Below are positions 1 to 10,679 of a stretch of DNA of 39,080 nucleotides, piece after piece. Position 1 is the first letter of the stretch. The number at the start of each line of letters is the position of its first letter. The position numbers and the translations under genes are program-made. The DNA is from Pseudomonas sp. ISL-84 (GTDB lineage: Bacteria > Bacillota > Bacilli > Bacillales > Cytobacillaceae). A model generated the notes under the pieces. The model was not told the DNA's origin. It saw only the letters and a list, made by a program, of their open reading frames with translations, and searched no databases. The DNA lies in the NCBI GenBank assembly GCA_018613035.1, contig JAGGRA010000057.1, positions 1 through 39,080 on the forward strand, in the 5' to 3' direction.

Positions 1-60
1 TTTTTTATTTTGGCTGTTTTCGCAAAGTTCGTTGCTTACAAACTAGTTTTAATTACTGAG

Positions 61-264
61 TTGATTGGAGTGGAAGGCACTTGATCCTCGAAAATGCATT
101 CGCATTTTCTTCGTGCGGTGCTTATTCGAGGAAGCTTATTCAATGTCCTGCGGGAAGAGAGGGAGCGGGAGACCCCGCAGGCGTGAAACGCCGAGGAGGC
201 TCCCGTGCCTCCCCGCGGAAAGCAAGTGTCTGGAGCGGAAATCAACGGTCAATCTTTAGAGTCC
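61..264 (+). repeat. Dispersed structured repeat, copy 1 (full length)
   Basis: About 200 bp of non-coding DNA, more GC-rich than its surroundings, bounded by TTGATT (61-66) and AATCAA (240-245). Inside the ends, GGCACTTG (75-82) pairs with CAAGTGTC (223-230). Between these arms lies GGAGTGGAA on the left and GGAGCGGAA on the right, a direct rather than inverted repeat. An inner hairpin spans 167-204, with GGCGT (180-184) pairing with ACGCC (188-192). A second module at about 90-110 is itself a small palindrome around ATGCATTCGCAT. Related copies lie at 22367-22509, 36076-36263, 36902-36960 (inverted fragment) and 36994-37060 (fragment). The short translations across it look like chance open frames. 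From memory, similar elements are common between genes in Bacillaceae; I cannot name the family. Confidence 0.85.
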
Positions 265-328
265 AAAACCAACAATCTATACCAAAAGAGCCTAAATTAA
301 TGATGTTTATATGAAGGTAGTGAAATTA

Positions 329-1462
329 ATGATTAAAGCAGCTTATATACATATCCCATTTTGTGAGCACATATGCCACTACTGCGATTTTAATAAAGTC
401 TTTCTTAAGGGCCAGCCGGTGGGGGAATATCTTGATTCTCTCGATAAGGAAATGGAACTTGCCCTGCATGAAACGCCAACAAGTCATTTGAATTCCATTT
501 TTATTGGAGGCGGCACACCAACAGCTCTAAATGAGCAGCAGCTTGAAAAGCTTTGTGCCATTATTAAAAAGCAGCTTCCTTATGACAGTTCGACAGAGTA
601 CACCTTTGAAGCAAATCCTGGCGATCTTTCTGATGAAAAACTCCAATTATTGTATGAGGCTGGGGTCAACCGGCTTAGCTTTGGCGTACAGACTTTCAAT
701 GATGAGCTTCTAAAAAGAATTGGAAGGGTTCACAGAGCCAAAGATGTTTTCCACTCCGTTGAAGCAGCAAAGAAAATAGGTTTTAAAAACATCAGCATTG
801 ATCTTATCTATAGTCTTCCGGACCAGACTTTAAAGGATTTTCAAGAAACACTAGAAACATCCTTCAATTTGGATATTGCCCATTATTCGGGTTACTCACT
901 GATTATTGAACCTAAGACTGTATTTTATAACCTTATGAGAAAAGGCAGACTGCCAACTCCAGGAGAAGATGTGGAAGCTGAAATGTATGCTTTGTTAATG
1001 GAGCAAATGGACAAACATGGCTATAAACAATATGAAATCAGCAATTTTGCGAAACCCGGGAATGAAAGCCGGCATAATATTACTTATTGGGACAATGAAT
1101 GGTATTTTGGATTCGGGGCAGGTGCTCATGGATATGTAAATGGAATGCGCAGGTCAAATCATGGTCCGCTCAAGAAGTATATGGAGCCAATAGCAAATGG
1201 ACAGCTTCCTTTGCTTGAAGAGCATAAGGTAACTCTTGAAGAACAAATGGAAGAGGAGATGTTCCTCGGGCTGAGAAAAACGGATGGTGTCTCCATCGGT
1301 CGTTTTAAAGAGAAATTTGGCAGAGATCCTTTAAATTTGTTTGAAGCTCAAATTGCTCAGCTGGCGGACAAAGAATTAATTGCTGTTCATGACAATCATA
1401 TTAAGCTGACAAGGCAAGGGCGATTCCTTGGAAATGAAGTGTTCCAGTCCTTTATAGGATAA
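329..1462 (+). CDS. hemW: HemW-type radical SAM heme chaperone
   Basis: Radical SAM protein of the HemN/HemW family (377 aa), often annotated as oxygen-independent coproporphyrinogen III oxidase. The CxxxCxxC iron-sulfur motif is at Cys12, Cys16 and Cys19 of the chosen start. The HNxxYW motif (HNITYW, codons near 1072-1089), known as the HemW heme-binding signature, is present, favouring a heme chaperone over a true HemN oxidase. An in-frame ATG at 311 would add six residues, but AAGGTAGTG just before the ATG at 329 and the family N-terminus (M-x-K/S-A-Y-I-H-I-P-F-C) favour 329. It precedes hrcA as in B. subtilis. Identity is well supported; the heme-transfer role rests on the family. Confidence 0.93.
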   Translation: MIKAAYIHIPFCEHICHYCDFNKVFLKGQPVGEYLDSLDKEMELALHETPTSHLNSIFIGGGTPTALNEQQLEKLCAIIKKQLPYDSSTEYTFEANPGDLSDEKLQLLYEAGVNRLSFGVQTFNDELLKRIGRVHRAKDVFHSVEAAKKIGFKNISIDLIYSLPDQTLKDFQETLETSFNLDIAHYSGYSLIIEPKTVFYNLMRKGRLPTPGEDVEAEMYALLMEQMDKHGYKQYEISNFAKPGNESRHNITYWDNEWYFGFGAGAHGYVNGMRRSNHGPLKKYMEPIANGQLPLLEEHKVTLEEQMEEEMFLGLRKTDGVSIGRFKEKFGRDPLNLFEAQIAQLADKELIAVHDNHIKLTRQGRFLGNEVFQSFIG

Positions 1463-1506
1463 TTGGCAGAGGAAACTTGTATGTTGTAAAAATGGAAGCC
1501 AAATTA

Positions 1507-1535
1507 TTGACACTGCACGCTTGATTTGTTAATTT
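1507..1535 (+). promoter_or_regulatory. Sigma-A promoter of hrcA-grpE-dnaK
   Basis: TTGACA at 1507-1512 is followed after 17 bp by TAATTT at 1530-1535. The -35 is perfect and the -10 is weak. The CIRCE operator begins 10 bp downstream, so it would overlap or immediately follow the transcription start, as expected for HrcA repression. Confidence 0.65.
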
Positions 1536-1545
1536 ATTAGTAGAA

Positions 1546-1572
1546 TTAGCACTCGCAAACAAAGAGTGCTAA
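1546..1572 (+). promoter_or_regulatory. CIRCE operator (HrcA binding site)
   Basis: A perfect consensus inverted repeat: TTAGCACTC (1546-1554), nine-base spacer, GAGTGCTAA (1564-1572). CIRCE is the known binding site of the HrcA repressor, which is encoded immediately downstream, so this is an autoregulated heat-shock operator. It lies in the presumed 5' untranslated region, 14 bases ahead of the hrcA start at 1587. I found no second CIRCE in front of dnaJ. Confidence 0.97.
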
Positions 1573-1586
1573 CAGAGGTGATAACT

Positions 1587-2618
1587 GTGTTAACAGATCG
1601 TCAATTATTAATTTTTCAAGTGATTGTTGATGATTTTATTCAAACTGCACAGCCTGTCGGGTCGAGAACCTTGTCGAAAAAGGAAGAGATTTCTTTTAGT
1701 TCCGCAACGATCAGAAATGAGATGGCTGATTTGGAGGAACTTGGGTTTATTGAAAAAACACACACCTCATCGGGGAGGATTCCTTCTGAGAAAGGGTACC
1801 GCTACTATGTGGACCACCTTTTATCCCCGCAAAAATTAAATCAGCATGACATCTATAAAGTAAAGTCAATCTTTGCGGAGAGAATTTATGAGCTGGAGAA
1901 AATTGTTCAAAGATCAGCCAAAATTCTGTCCGAGTTGACGAATTATACATCCATCGTGCTTGGGCCTGCAGTTAGGGACAACAAGTTAAAAAAGATTCAA
2001 ATTGTTCCTTTGAATAATGAAACAGCAATAGCAATTATCATTACCGATACTGGCCATGTGGAAAACAGGATGTTTCACTTGCCGGAAAACATTGATGCCG
2101 GCGATTTGGAAAAGGTAGTCAACATCTTAAACGACCGATTGGCTGGAGCGCCGATCGAAAGCCTTAACAATAAGCTTTATAAAGAAGTAGCCATGCTTTT
2201 GCGGCAGCATATCAATAATTATGACTTTATGCTTAACTCGATTGCTGATACGATTAAGATTCCAACATATGAAAAATTATTTTTTGGCGGAAAAACCAAT
2301 ATGCTTAGCCAGCCGGAATTTCATGATATTGAAAAAGTTAAAAGTCTCATGAATATGATTGAGCAAGAAGATGGCATATATGATTTAATCCGTAAAAATA
2401 AGGCTGGGATCAATATTAAAATTGGACGGGAAAATAACAATTCAGCAATGGAGAACTGCAGTCTGATTACAGCGAGCTACTCGATCGGTACCGAGCAGCT
2501 GGGTACAATAGCCATCCTCGGACCTACCAGAATGGAGTACTCAAGAGTCATAAGCTTGCTGGATTACATCAGCGCAGACTTATCTGCTGTTTTATCGAAG
2601 CTGTATCAAAACGGCTGA
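1587..2618 (+). CDS. hrcA: Heat-inducible transcription repressor HrcA
   Basis: HrcA (343 aa, the same length as I recall for B. subtilis). It represses class I heat-shock genes by binding CIRCE, and GroEL is its known activity partner. The N-terminal winged-helix region contains the conserved run around [25 protein letters not shown] and [16 protein letters not shown], with the HrcA effector domain after it. GTG at 1587 is chosen: AGAGGTG lies six bases upstream and the resulting M-L-T-D-R-Q-L-L start matches the family. The alternative GTG at 1566 lies inside the CIRCE right arm and would add seven residues without a ribosome binding site. First gene of the hrcA-grpE-dnaK unit. Confidence 0.97.
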   Translation: MLTDRQLLIFQVIVDDFIQTAQPVGSRTLSKKEEISFSSATIRNEMADLEELGFIEKTHTSSGRIPSEKGYRYYVDHLLSPQKLNQHDIYKVKSIFAERIYELEKIVQRSAKILSELTNYTSIVLGPAVRDNKLKKIQIVPLNNETAIAIIITDTGHVENRMFHLPENIDAGDLEKVVNILNDRLAGAPIESLNNKLYKEVAMLLRQHINNYDFMLNSIADTIKIPTYEKLFFGGKTNMLSQPEFHDIEKVKSLMNMIEQEDGIYDLIRKNKAGINIKIGRENNNSAMENCSLITASYSIGTEQLGTIAILGPTRMEYSRVISLLDYISADLSAVLSKLYQNG

Positions 2619-2726
2619 CGGTGGAAATATTGATTAAGGGTGGAATGGCCTTTTCCATCCCTTTCCCTGTGTTTTTTTTATAGTGTGATGCACTGGAACA
2701 TCCATTCTTTAAGGGAGGTGAACAAG

Positions 2727-5185
<2,459 letters not shown>

Positions 5186-5209
5186 TATCTAAATAACCTT
5201 TAGTCTTTT

Positions 5210-5250
5210 AAAAGTCAAAGTCAGGTATTTCTTGGCTTTGGCTTTTATTT
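5210..5250 (+). terminator. Terminator after dnaK
   Basis: A 16-bp stem is formed by 5210-5225 (AAAAGTCAAAGTCAGG) and 5231-5246 (CTTGGCTTTGGCTTTT) around a five-base loop. Several pairs are G-U, so it is better as RNA than as a DNA palindrome. A broken T-run follows. It separates hrcA-grpE-dnaK from dnaJ and may act only partially. Confidence 0.7.
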
Positions 5251-5489
5251 CTGTTTATGGAAACTTAGTTTTCAAAGAAAATGCAGCGGGTTTAAGCCAT
5301 TTGAGAGAATTTCCTGAGGTGCCTTTTTGCCCCTTGCCCGATGAGCGGATGCGGATCCTTTCTTTGGAGAAGCGGCAAATCGCCTAATTGCGGATCTTCT
5401 TTTCAATGTACGGGTGAATGGCGGTTGCGGAACATATTTAGAGAATGATACAATAACCTTTATGTGAAATGAATCGGGGAGTGGTAATC
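5251..5489 (+). promoter_or_regulatory. dnaK-dnaJ spacer with candidate dnaJ promoter
   Basis: A candidate sigma-A promoter is at 5425-5454: TTGCGG, 18-bp spacer, TACAAT, with the extended -10 TG at 5446-5447 (TGATACAAT). There is no CIRCE. The rest of the spacer (about 5280-5420) is more GC-rich than the flanks and has two related pieces (GCGGATCCTTTC and GCGGATCTTCTTTTC). I recognise no gene or known element there. Confidence 0.5.
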
Positions 5490-6608
5490 ATGAGCAAACG
5501 GGATTACTATGAAGTTCTTGGGATTAGCAAAGGTGCATCCAAGGATGAAATAAAGAAAGCTTATCGAAAGCTTTCAAAAAAATATCATCCTGATATTAAT
5601 AAAGAGCCTGATGCTGACGAGAAGTTCAAGGAAGTAAAAGAAGCGTACGAAGTACTTAGCGATGATCAAAAAAGAGCCCATTACGATCAATTTGGACATA
5701 CAGATCCGAATCAAGGCTTTGGTGGGGGCGGTTTCGAAGGGTTTGGCGGATTCGAGGACATCTTCAGCTCATTCTTCGGAGGCGGTTCTCGCCGTCGTGA
5801 TCCTAATGCCCCAAGGCAAGGCGCAGATTTGCAATACACAATGTCCCTGTCCTTTGAAGAAGCTGTCTTTGGAAAAGAAACCGATATTGAGATCCCTCGT
5901 GAGGAAACATGTGAAACATGTAACGGATCAGGGGCGAAGCCTGGCACCAAGCCGGAAACATGCCGTCACTGCCATGGATCAGGCCAGCTGAATGTTGAAC
6001 AAAATACACCATTTGGCAAGATTGTAAACAGAAGAGTTTGTCATTATTGTAGCGGTACGGGTAAAGAAATTAAGAATAAATGCTCTACATGCGGCGGCTC
6101 TGGCAAAGTGCAAAAACGAAGGAAAATTCACGTTAAGATTCCTGCCGGCATTGACGATGGCCAGCAGCTTCGTGTAGCTGGACAAGGTGAACCGGGTGTG
6201 AATGGCGGCCCTTCTGGAGATCTTTATGTAGTGTTCCATGTTCGATCGCATGAGTTCTTTGAACGGGATGGCGATGATGTATATTGTGAAATGCCTATTA
6301 CATTTGTGCAAGCAGCCCTTGGTGATGAAATCGAAGTGCCAACCCTGCATGGGAAAGTAAAACTGAAGGTTCCTGCGGGTACACAAACGGGAACAAAATT
6401 CCGTTTGAAAGGGAAAGGTGTTCCGAACGTAAGAGGCTACGGCACAGGAGATCAGCATATAATAGTTCGCACCATCACACCGACAAAGATGACAGAAAAA
6501 CAAAGGCAGCTGCTTAGCGAATTTGCGGAAGTAAGCGAAAAAGTTCCTCAAGGGGAGCAGGAAGAGAGCTTTTTTTCTAAAGTAAAAAGAGCCTTTAAAG
6601 GTGAATAA
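5490..6608 (+). CDS. dnaJ: Chaperone protein DnaJ (Hsp40)
   Basis: Type I Hsp40 (372 aa), the co-chaperone that stimulates DnaK ATPase activity. The J domain has HPD at residues 33-35. A Gly/Phe-rich stretch follows (about 74-108). From about residue 141 there are four CxxCxGxG zinc repeats ([32 protein letters not shown]), then two C-terminal substrate domains. ATG at 5490 is chosen: GGGGAGTGG precedes it and [10 protein letters not shown] is the standard family start. An upstream ATG at 5469 has no ribosome binding site. The separate promoter-like sequence at 5425-5454 suggests expression partly independent of dnaK. Confidence 0.98.
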   Translation: MSKRDYYEVLGISKGASKDEIKKAYRKLSKKYHPDINKEPDADEKFKEVKEAYEVLSDDQKRAHYDQFGHTDPNQGFGGGGFEGFGGFEDIFSSFFGGGSRRRDPNAPRQGADLQYTMSLSFEEAVFGKETDIEIPREETCETCNGSGAKPGTKPETCRHCHGSGQLNVEQNTPFGKIVNRRVCHYCSGTGKEIKNKCSTCGGSGKVQKRRKIHVKIPAGIDDGQQLRVAGQGEPGVNGGPSGDLYVVFHVRSHEFFERDGDDVYCEMPITFVQAALGDEIEVPTLHGKVKLKVPAGTQTGTKFRLKGKGVPNVRGYGTGDQHIIVRTITPTKMTEKQRQLLSEFAEVSEKVPQGEQEESFFSKVKRAFKGE

Positions 6609-6628
6609 AGGAAATGGAGTTGGTAGAA

Positions 6629-7567
6629 GTGAAATGGTCAGAAATCAGTATTCATACGACAAATGAAGCTGTTGAACCGATTTCGAATATTTTGCATGAA
6701 GCCGGAGCAAGCGGAGTCGTTATAGAAGATCCTTTGGAACTTGTAAAAGAAAGAAAGGACCAATTCGGCGAAATCTACCAGCTCGATCCACAGGATTATC
6801 CTGAAGAAGGCGTTATCGTAAAAGCTTATTTGCCTGTAAACAGTTTTTTGGGCGAAACGGTTGATGAAATAAAAGAGGCTATTAATAACCTGATTTTATT
6901 TAACATTGATATTGGAGCTAATAAGGTCAGCATTAGTGAAGTTAACGAAGAGGAATGGGCGACAGCCTGGAAAAAATATTATAATCCTGTGAAAATCTCA
7001 GAACGGTTTACCATTGTCCCTACATGGGAGGAGTATACTCCGGTCAGCAGTGATGAGCTTATCATTGAACTTGATCCGGGCATGGCTTTTGGAACGGGGA
7101 CACACCCCACTACTGTCATGTGTATCCAAGCGTTGGAAAGAACGGTAAAACAAGGTGACAAGGTAGTGGATGTTGGGACCGGTTCAGGTGTTTTGAGCAT
7201 TGCGGCAGCCATGCTTGGCGCTGAAAGTGTTAAAGCACTTGATTTGGATGAAGTCGCTGTAAATTCAGCTAGATTGAATATTAAGCTGAATAAAGTTCAG
7301 GCTATTGTTGACGTTTCCCAAAATAATCTTCTTGATGGAGTGGAGCAAGGTGCAGATGTCGTAGTGGCCAATATTCTTGCTGAAGTGATTCTGCGGTTTA
7401 CAGATGATGTTGCATCTGTCGTAAAGGAAGGCGGATACTTTATCGCCTCCGGTATTATCCAGCAGAAAAAGCAGGAAGTAAGAGATGCAATTGCCGGAGC
7501 TGGTTTTGAGATTGAAGAGACGATTCAGATGGAAGATTGGGTAGCGATAGTAGCGAAAAGAAATTAA
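6629..7567 (+). CDS. prmA: Ribosomal protein L11 methyltransferase PrmA
   Basis: SAM-dependent methyltransferase that methylates ribosomal protein L11 (312 aa; yqeT in B. subtilis). The N-terminal substrate-recognition domain includes [18 protein letters not shown]. The catalytic domain has GTGTHPTT (about 156-163) and the SAM-binding motif [16 protein letters not shown] (about 181-196), followed by NPL-type NILAEVI. GTG at 6629 is preferred over ATG at 6614: GGAG at 6616-6619 lies nine bases before the GTG, and the start M-K-W-S-E matches relatives. It begins 20 bp after dnaJ, so the two are probably cotranscribed. Confidence 0.96.
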   Translation: MKWSEISIHTTNEAVEPISNILHEAGASGVVIEDPLELVKERKDQFGEIYQLDPQDYPEEGVIVKAYLPVNSFLGETVDEIKEAINNLILFNIDIGANKVSISEVNEEEWATAWKKYYNPVKISERFTIVPTWEEYTPVSSDELIIELDPGMAFGTGTHPTTVMCIQALERTVKQGDKVVDVGTGSGVLSIAAAMLGAESVKALDLDEVAVNSARLNIKLNKVQAIVDVSQNNLLDGVEQGADVVVANILAEVILRFTDDVASVVKEGGYFIASGIIQQKKQEVRDAIAGAGFEIEETIQMEDWVAIVAKRN

Positions 7568-7587
7568 AAGCTAGACAGTCTTTTTTT

Positions 7588-7613
7588 AGGGGGTATTTCA
7601 TACCCCCCTTTTA
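7588..7613 (+). terminator. Hairpin after prmA, possible attenuator
   Basis: A GC-rich 8-bp stem, GGGGGTAT (7589-7596) and ATACCCCC (7600-7607), with a three-base loop and a short TTTT tail. The tail is weak and rsmE follows 46 bp later, so partial read-through is plausible. Confidence 0.6.
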
Positions 7614-7658
7614 CAGTTTAGAAGGAAAGCGGACAAGTTAGGAAAGAAGGTGCCGATT

Positions 7659-8408
7659 GTGCAGCGGTATTTCGTTGAGGAATCAGCAATTGATAATCGC
7701 TTTAATATTTTGGGTGAAGATCGCCATCATATTTCAAAGGTTATGCGGATGAAAGAAGGCGACAAAATTATATGTGTGGACCCCCATGAAAATAGTGCGC
7801 TATGCACAATTGCAGAAATTACCGATGAACAAGTTGCGGCAGAAGTTGTACAATGGATTGAAGGGTCTTCTGAGCTTCCTGTTGATATTACAATTGTGAG
7901 CGGACTGCCTAAAGGGGATAAACTGGAATGGATTATCCAAAAGGGTACAGAGCTTGGCGCTCACCGTTTTATCCCTTTTACTTCAGCTCGTTCAGTAGTA
8001 AAATGGGATGCGAAGAAAGCTGCGAAAAAAGTAGACAGGTGGCAGAAAATTGCCAAAGAGGCTGCAGAACAGTCTCACCGCAACACGGTTCCTGAAGTTT
8101 TTACACCGCTAGATATGAAGTCACTGCTGAAGCTTTGTGCTGATTATACACATAAATTGATCGCCTTTGAGGAAGAAGCAAAACAGGGGGAGGCTTCTGT
8201 GCTTTCCAAAACCTTGTCTTTGATGAATAAAGGTGAATCGCTGATTATATTTTTTGGACCTGAAGGCGGGCTTGAAGACCAGGAAGTTTCATTGCTCCAG
8301 GAGCACGGCTTTCTTGCCTGCGGACTTGGCCCGCGTATTTTAAGAACAGAAACAGCACCGCTTTATTTTCTTTCAGCTGTTTCCTATCATTTTGAATTAA
8401 TGGGGTGA
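7659..8408 (+). CDS. rsmE: 16S rRNA (uracil(1498)-N3)-methyltransferase RsmE
   Basis: RsmE (249 aa; yqeU in B. subtilis), a SPOUT-fold methyltransferase that makes m3U1498 in 16S rRNA. An N-terminal PUA-like domain (QRYFVEE ... HHISKVMRM) precedes the SPOUT domain, which has LPKGDKLEWIIQKGTELG, FGPEGGL (about 198-204) and the knot segment LGPRILRTETAPLY. GTG at 7659 is preferred, since AAGGTG lies six bases upstream and gives M-Q-R-Y-F as in relatives. GTG at 7650 would add three residues. The next gene, mtaB, starts seven bases after the stop. Confidence 0.95.
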   Translation: MQRYFVEESAIDNRFNILGEDRHHISKVMRMKEGDKIICVDPHENSALCTIAEITDEQVAAEVVQWIEGSSELPVDITIVSGLPKGDKLEWIIQKGTELGAHRFIPFTSARSVVKWDAKKAAKKVDRWQKIAKEAAEQSHRNTVPEVFTPLDMKSLLKLCADYTHKLIAFEEEAKQGEASVLSKTLSLMNKGESLIIFFGPEGGLEDQEVSLLQEHGFLACGLGPRILRTETAPLYFLSAVSYHFELMG

Positions 8409-8414
8409 AATAAT

Positions 8415-9767
8415 ATGCCTGCAGTTGCATTTCATACACTTGGTTGCAAAGTCAACCATTACGAAACAGAAGCCATTTGGCAGCTGTTTAAAGAAGCTGG
8501 CTATGATCGGACAGATTTTGAATCTGTTTCAGATGTATATGTCATTAATACTTGTACAGTTACAAATACAGGCGATAAAAAAAGCCGACAGGTTATTAGG
8601 AGAGCTATCCGGAAAAACCCTGATGCTGTAATTTGTGTAACAGGCTGTTATGCACAAACTTCTCCAGCTGAAATAATGGCGATCCCAGGGGTAGATATCG
8701 TTGTAGGTACCCAGGATCGGGTTAAGATGCTCGAATATATTGAGCAGTACAAACAGGAACGCCAGCCTATCAATGGTGTGGGCAATATCATGAAAAATCG
8801 TGTGTATGAGGAACTTGATGTACCAGCATTCACAGACCGGACGCGTGCTTCCCTTAAAATTCAGGAGGGCTGCAACAATTTCTGTACTTTCTGTATAATT
8901 CCGTGGGCCCGCGGTTTAATGAGATCCCGCGATCCACAGGAAGTAATTCGCCAGGCACAACAGCTTGTCGATGCAGGCTACAAAGAGATTGTCCTCACTG
9001 GAATCCATACAGGGGGCTATGGGGAGGATATGAAGGACTATAATCTTGCGATGCTTCTGAGAGATTTGGAAGAGCAGGTTAAAGGTCTTAAACGTCTAAG
9101 AATCTCTTCCATTGAAGCCAGCCAAATTACAGATGAAGTCATTGAAGTGATGGATCAATCCAAAGTGGTTGTAAGGCACTTGCATATTCCTCTTCAATCG
9201 GGTTCCAACACAGTTCTAAAGAGAATGCGCCGCAAATATACAATGGAGTTCTTTGCGGAGCGTCTTGAACGTTTGAAGGAAGCTCTTCCAGGCTTGGCGG
9301 TAACCTCAGATGTTATCGTTGGATTCCCGGGGGAAACAGAAGAAGAATTCATGGAAACCTATAATTTTATACAGGAACATAAATTCTCCGAGCTTCATGT
9401 ATTCCCTTATTCCAAGCGTACAGGAACACCAGCTGCAAGAATGGATGACCAGGTTGATGAAGAAGTTAAAAACGAGCGGGTGCACCGCTTGATTGCATTA
9501 TCTGATCAGCTTGCAAAAGAATATGCCTCCCAATATGAGGGAGAAGTGCTTGAAGTGATTCCTGAGGAAAGCTTCAAGGATGACCCTGATAGCAATTTGT
9601 TTGTCGGATATACTGACAATTACTTGAAGGTTGTCTTCCCGGCTACTGAAGAAATGATTGGCCAGATTGTCAAAGTGAAAATTAAAAAGGCTGGCTATCC
9701 TTATAATGAAGGCCAATTTGTCCGTGTGCTTGATGAATTGGAAGAACAAAAAGAGGAAGCAGTTTAA
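8415..9767 (+). CDS. mtaB: tRNA t6A37 methylthiotransferase MtaB
   Basis: Radical SAM methylthiotransferase (450 aa; yqeV in B. subtilis) that converts t6A37 to ms2t6A in tRNAs decoding ANN codons. The N-terminal MTTase domain has the cluster cysteines (Cys11 in HTLGCKVN, VINTCTVTN, VTGCYAQ). The radical SAM motif CNNFCTFC gives Cys153, Cys157 and Cys160. A C-terminal TRAM-like domain is at about 375-440. GGGGTGA overlapping the rsmE stop is the ribosome binding site. The family also includes MiaB and RimO, but gene order and the N-terminus point to MtaB. A strong terminator follows at 9770-9802. Confidence 0.95.
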   Translation: MPAVAFHTLGCKVNHYETEAIWQLFKEAGYDRTDFESVSDVYVINTCTVTNTGDKKSRQVIRRAIRKNPDAVICVTGCYAQTSPAEIMAIPGVDIVVGTQDRVKMLEYIEQYKQERQPINGVGNIMKNRVYEELDVPAFTDRTRASLKIQEGCNNFCTFCIIPWARGLMRSRDPQEVIRQAQQLVDAGYKEIVLTGIHTGGYGEDMKDYNLAMLLRDLEEQVKGLKRLRISSIEASQITDEVIEVMDQSKVVVRHLHIPLQSGSNTVLKRMRRKYTMEFFAERLERLKEALPGLAVTSDVIVGFPGETEEEFMETYNFIQEHKFSELHVFPYSKRTGTPAARMDDQVDEEVKNERVHRLIALSDQLAKEYASQYEGEVLEVIPEESFKDDPDSNLFVGYTDNYLKVVFPATEEMIGQIVKVKIKKAGYPYNEGQFVRVLDELEEQKEEAV

Positions 9768-9769
9768 TT

Positions 9770-9802
9770 AAAAGGAATTACCTTAGGGTAGTTCCTTTTT
9801 TG
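9770..9802 (+). terminator. Terminator after mtaB
   Basis: Stem AAAAGGAATTACC (9770-9782) with GGTAGTTCCTTTT, including one G-U pair, a TTAG loop and a T-run of six. It ends the dnaJ-prmA-rsmE-mtaB unit. Confidence 0.9.
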
Positions 9803-9844
9803 TTCAATCCTAATTGAATAAAGTGTTTTGGGAAAAACTAGTCA

Positions 9845-9858
9845 CGAAAACGATTACA
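9845..9858 (+). promoter_or_regulatory. Candidate cre site (CcpA operator) upstream of deoC
   Basis: CGAAAACGATTACA matches the Bacillus cre consensus TGWAANCGNTNWCA at 13 of 14 positions (only the first base differs). It is centred about 60 bp upstream of the predicted deoC transcription start. From memory, the B. subtilis dra-nupC-pdp (deoxynucleoside) operon has a cre at a similar upstream position. The inference is carbon catabolite control of deoC. Confidence 0.6.
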
Positions 9859-9875
9859 AAATTGCTGAATTCTGC

Positions 9876-9904
9876 TCGATATTTTTTTATTTGAATGGTA
9901 TTAT
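9876..9904 (+). promoter_or_regulatory. deoC promoter, sigma-A with extended -10
   Basis: TCGATA (9876-9881), 17-bp spacer, TATTAT (9899-9904), preceded by the extended -10 dinucleotide TG. It lies between the mtaB terminator and the deoC ribosome binding site, so deoC is its own transcription unit. Confidence 0.7.
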
Positions 9905-9944
9905 GTAAGAGGTACGGACAACTTGTTTTAAAGGAGTAGTTAAA

Positions 9945-10616
9945 ATGACAAATAACGTAGCTAGAATGATCGATCATACATTGCTTAAAGCAGATGCAAC
10001 AAAAGACCAAATTGAGAAAATATGTGCAGAGGCAAAGGAATACAACTTTGCATCCGTTTGTGTTAATCCAACTTGGGTTAAACTTTCAAGCGATTTGCTA
10101 AACGGAACTGAAGTAAAGGTATGCACAGTAATCGGTTTTCCATTAGGAGCTTCCACTCCTGAAACTAAAGCGTTTGAAACTAAAAATGCCATTGAAAATG
10201 GTGCTACAGAAGTGGATATGGTTATCAATATCGGGGCTTTAAAAGGCGGAGATAATGAGCTTGTTGAAAGAGATATTCGCGCGGTTGTCGATGCTGCTAA
10301 AGGTAAAGCATTAACAAAGGTTATTATCGAATCATGCCTTCTTACTGAGGAAGAAAAGGTTAGAGCCTGCGAACTTTCAGTTAAAGCAGGAGCTGACTTT
10401 GTTAAAACATCTACTGGGTTCTCTACTGGAGGAGCAACTGTTGAAGACATCGCCCTTATGAGAAAAACAGTTGGCCCGGATATTGGCGTTAAAGCTTCTG
10501 GCGGAGTAAGAAGCGCTGAAGATGCACAGAAAATGATTGAAGCGGGTGCCACAAGAATTGGTGCAAGCTCAGGAGCAGCTATTGTCAACGGTTTGACAAG
10601 CGATTCTGATTACTAA
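9945..10616 (+). CDS. deoC: Deoxyribose-phosphate aldolase
   Basis: DeoC (223 aa) cleaves 2-deoxyribose-5-phosphate to glyceraldehyde-3-phosphate and acetaldehyde in deoxynucleoside breakdown. It is a class I aldolase TIM barrel. The Schiff-base lysine is about Lys154 in DFVKTSTGF, with the catalytic Asp in EVDMVINIG (near 92) and Lys in VKASGGV (near 183). ATG at 9945 follows AAAGGAG. It has its own promoter, likely cre site and strong terminator. As I recall, B. subtilis keeps this gene in dra-nupC-pdp elsewhere, so here it is separated from a nucleoside transporter and pentomutase, at least within this window. Confidence 0.97.
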   Translation: MTNNVARMIDHTLLKADATKDQIEKICAEAKEYNFASVCVNPTWVKLSSDLLNGTEVKVCTVIGFPLGASTPETKAFETKNAIENGATEVDMVINIGALKGGDNELVERDIRAVVDAAKGKALTKVIIESCLLTEEEKVRACELSVKAGADFVKTSTGFSTGGATVEDIALMRKTVGPDIGVKASGGVRSAEDAQKMIEAGATRIGASSGAAIVNGLTSDSDY

Positions 10617-10648
10617 AAAAAATGCCGGGATACCCGGCATTTTTTTGT
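10614..10648. terminator. Strong bidirectional terminator between deoC and yqeW
   Basis: ATGCCGGG-ATA-CCCGGCAT flanked by A7 on the left and T7 on the right, so it can terminate both deoC (plus) and yqeW (minus) transcripts. Confidence 0.95.
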
Positions 10649-10679
10649 TTTGGCAAAATTAAATGCCAAATTGTATCAA

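Noticed and set aside
36..314. Three short ORFs at the beginning of the window
   Set aside because: They overlap the dispersed repeat in different frames and strands, with no ribosome binding sites or homologous look.
2637..2680. Hairpin AGGGTGGAA / TTCCATCCCT followed later by a T-run between hrcA and grpE
   Set aside because: The stem has a bulge and the T-run is about ten bases away; grpE and dnaK rely on the same CIRCE promoter, so a true terminator is unlikely.
5979..6551. Minus-strand 190-codon ORF opposite dnaJ
   Set aside because: Shadow of the conserved dnaJ reading frame with no recognisable domain.
9974..10588. Minus-strand 204-codon ORF opposite deoC
   Set aside because: Antisense shadow of deoC: low-complexity Ser/Ala-rich product, no ribosome binding site, and deoC is clearly real.
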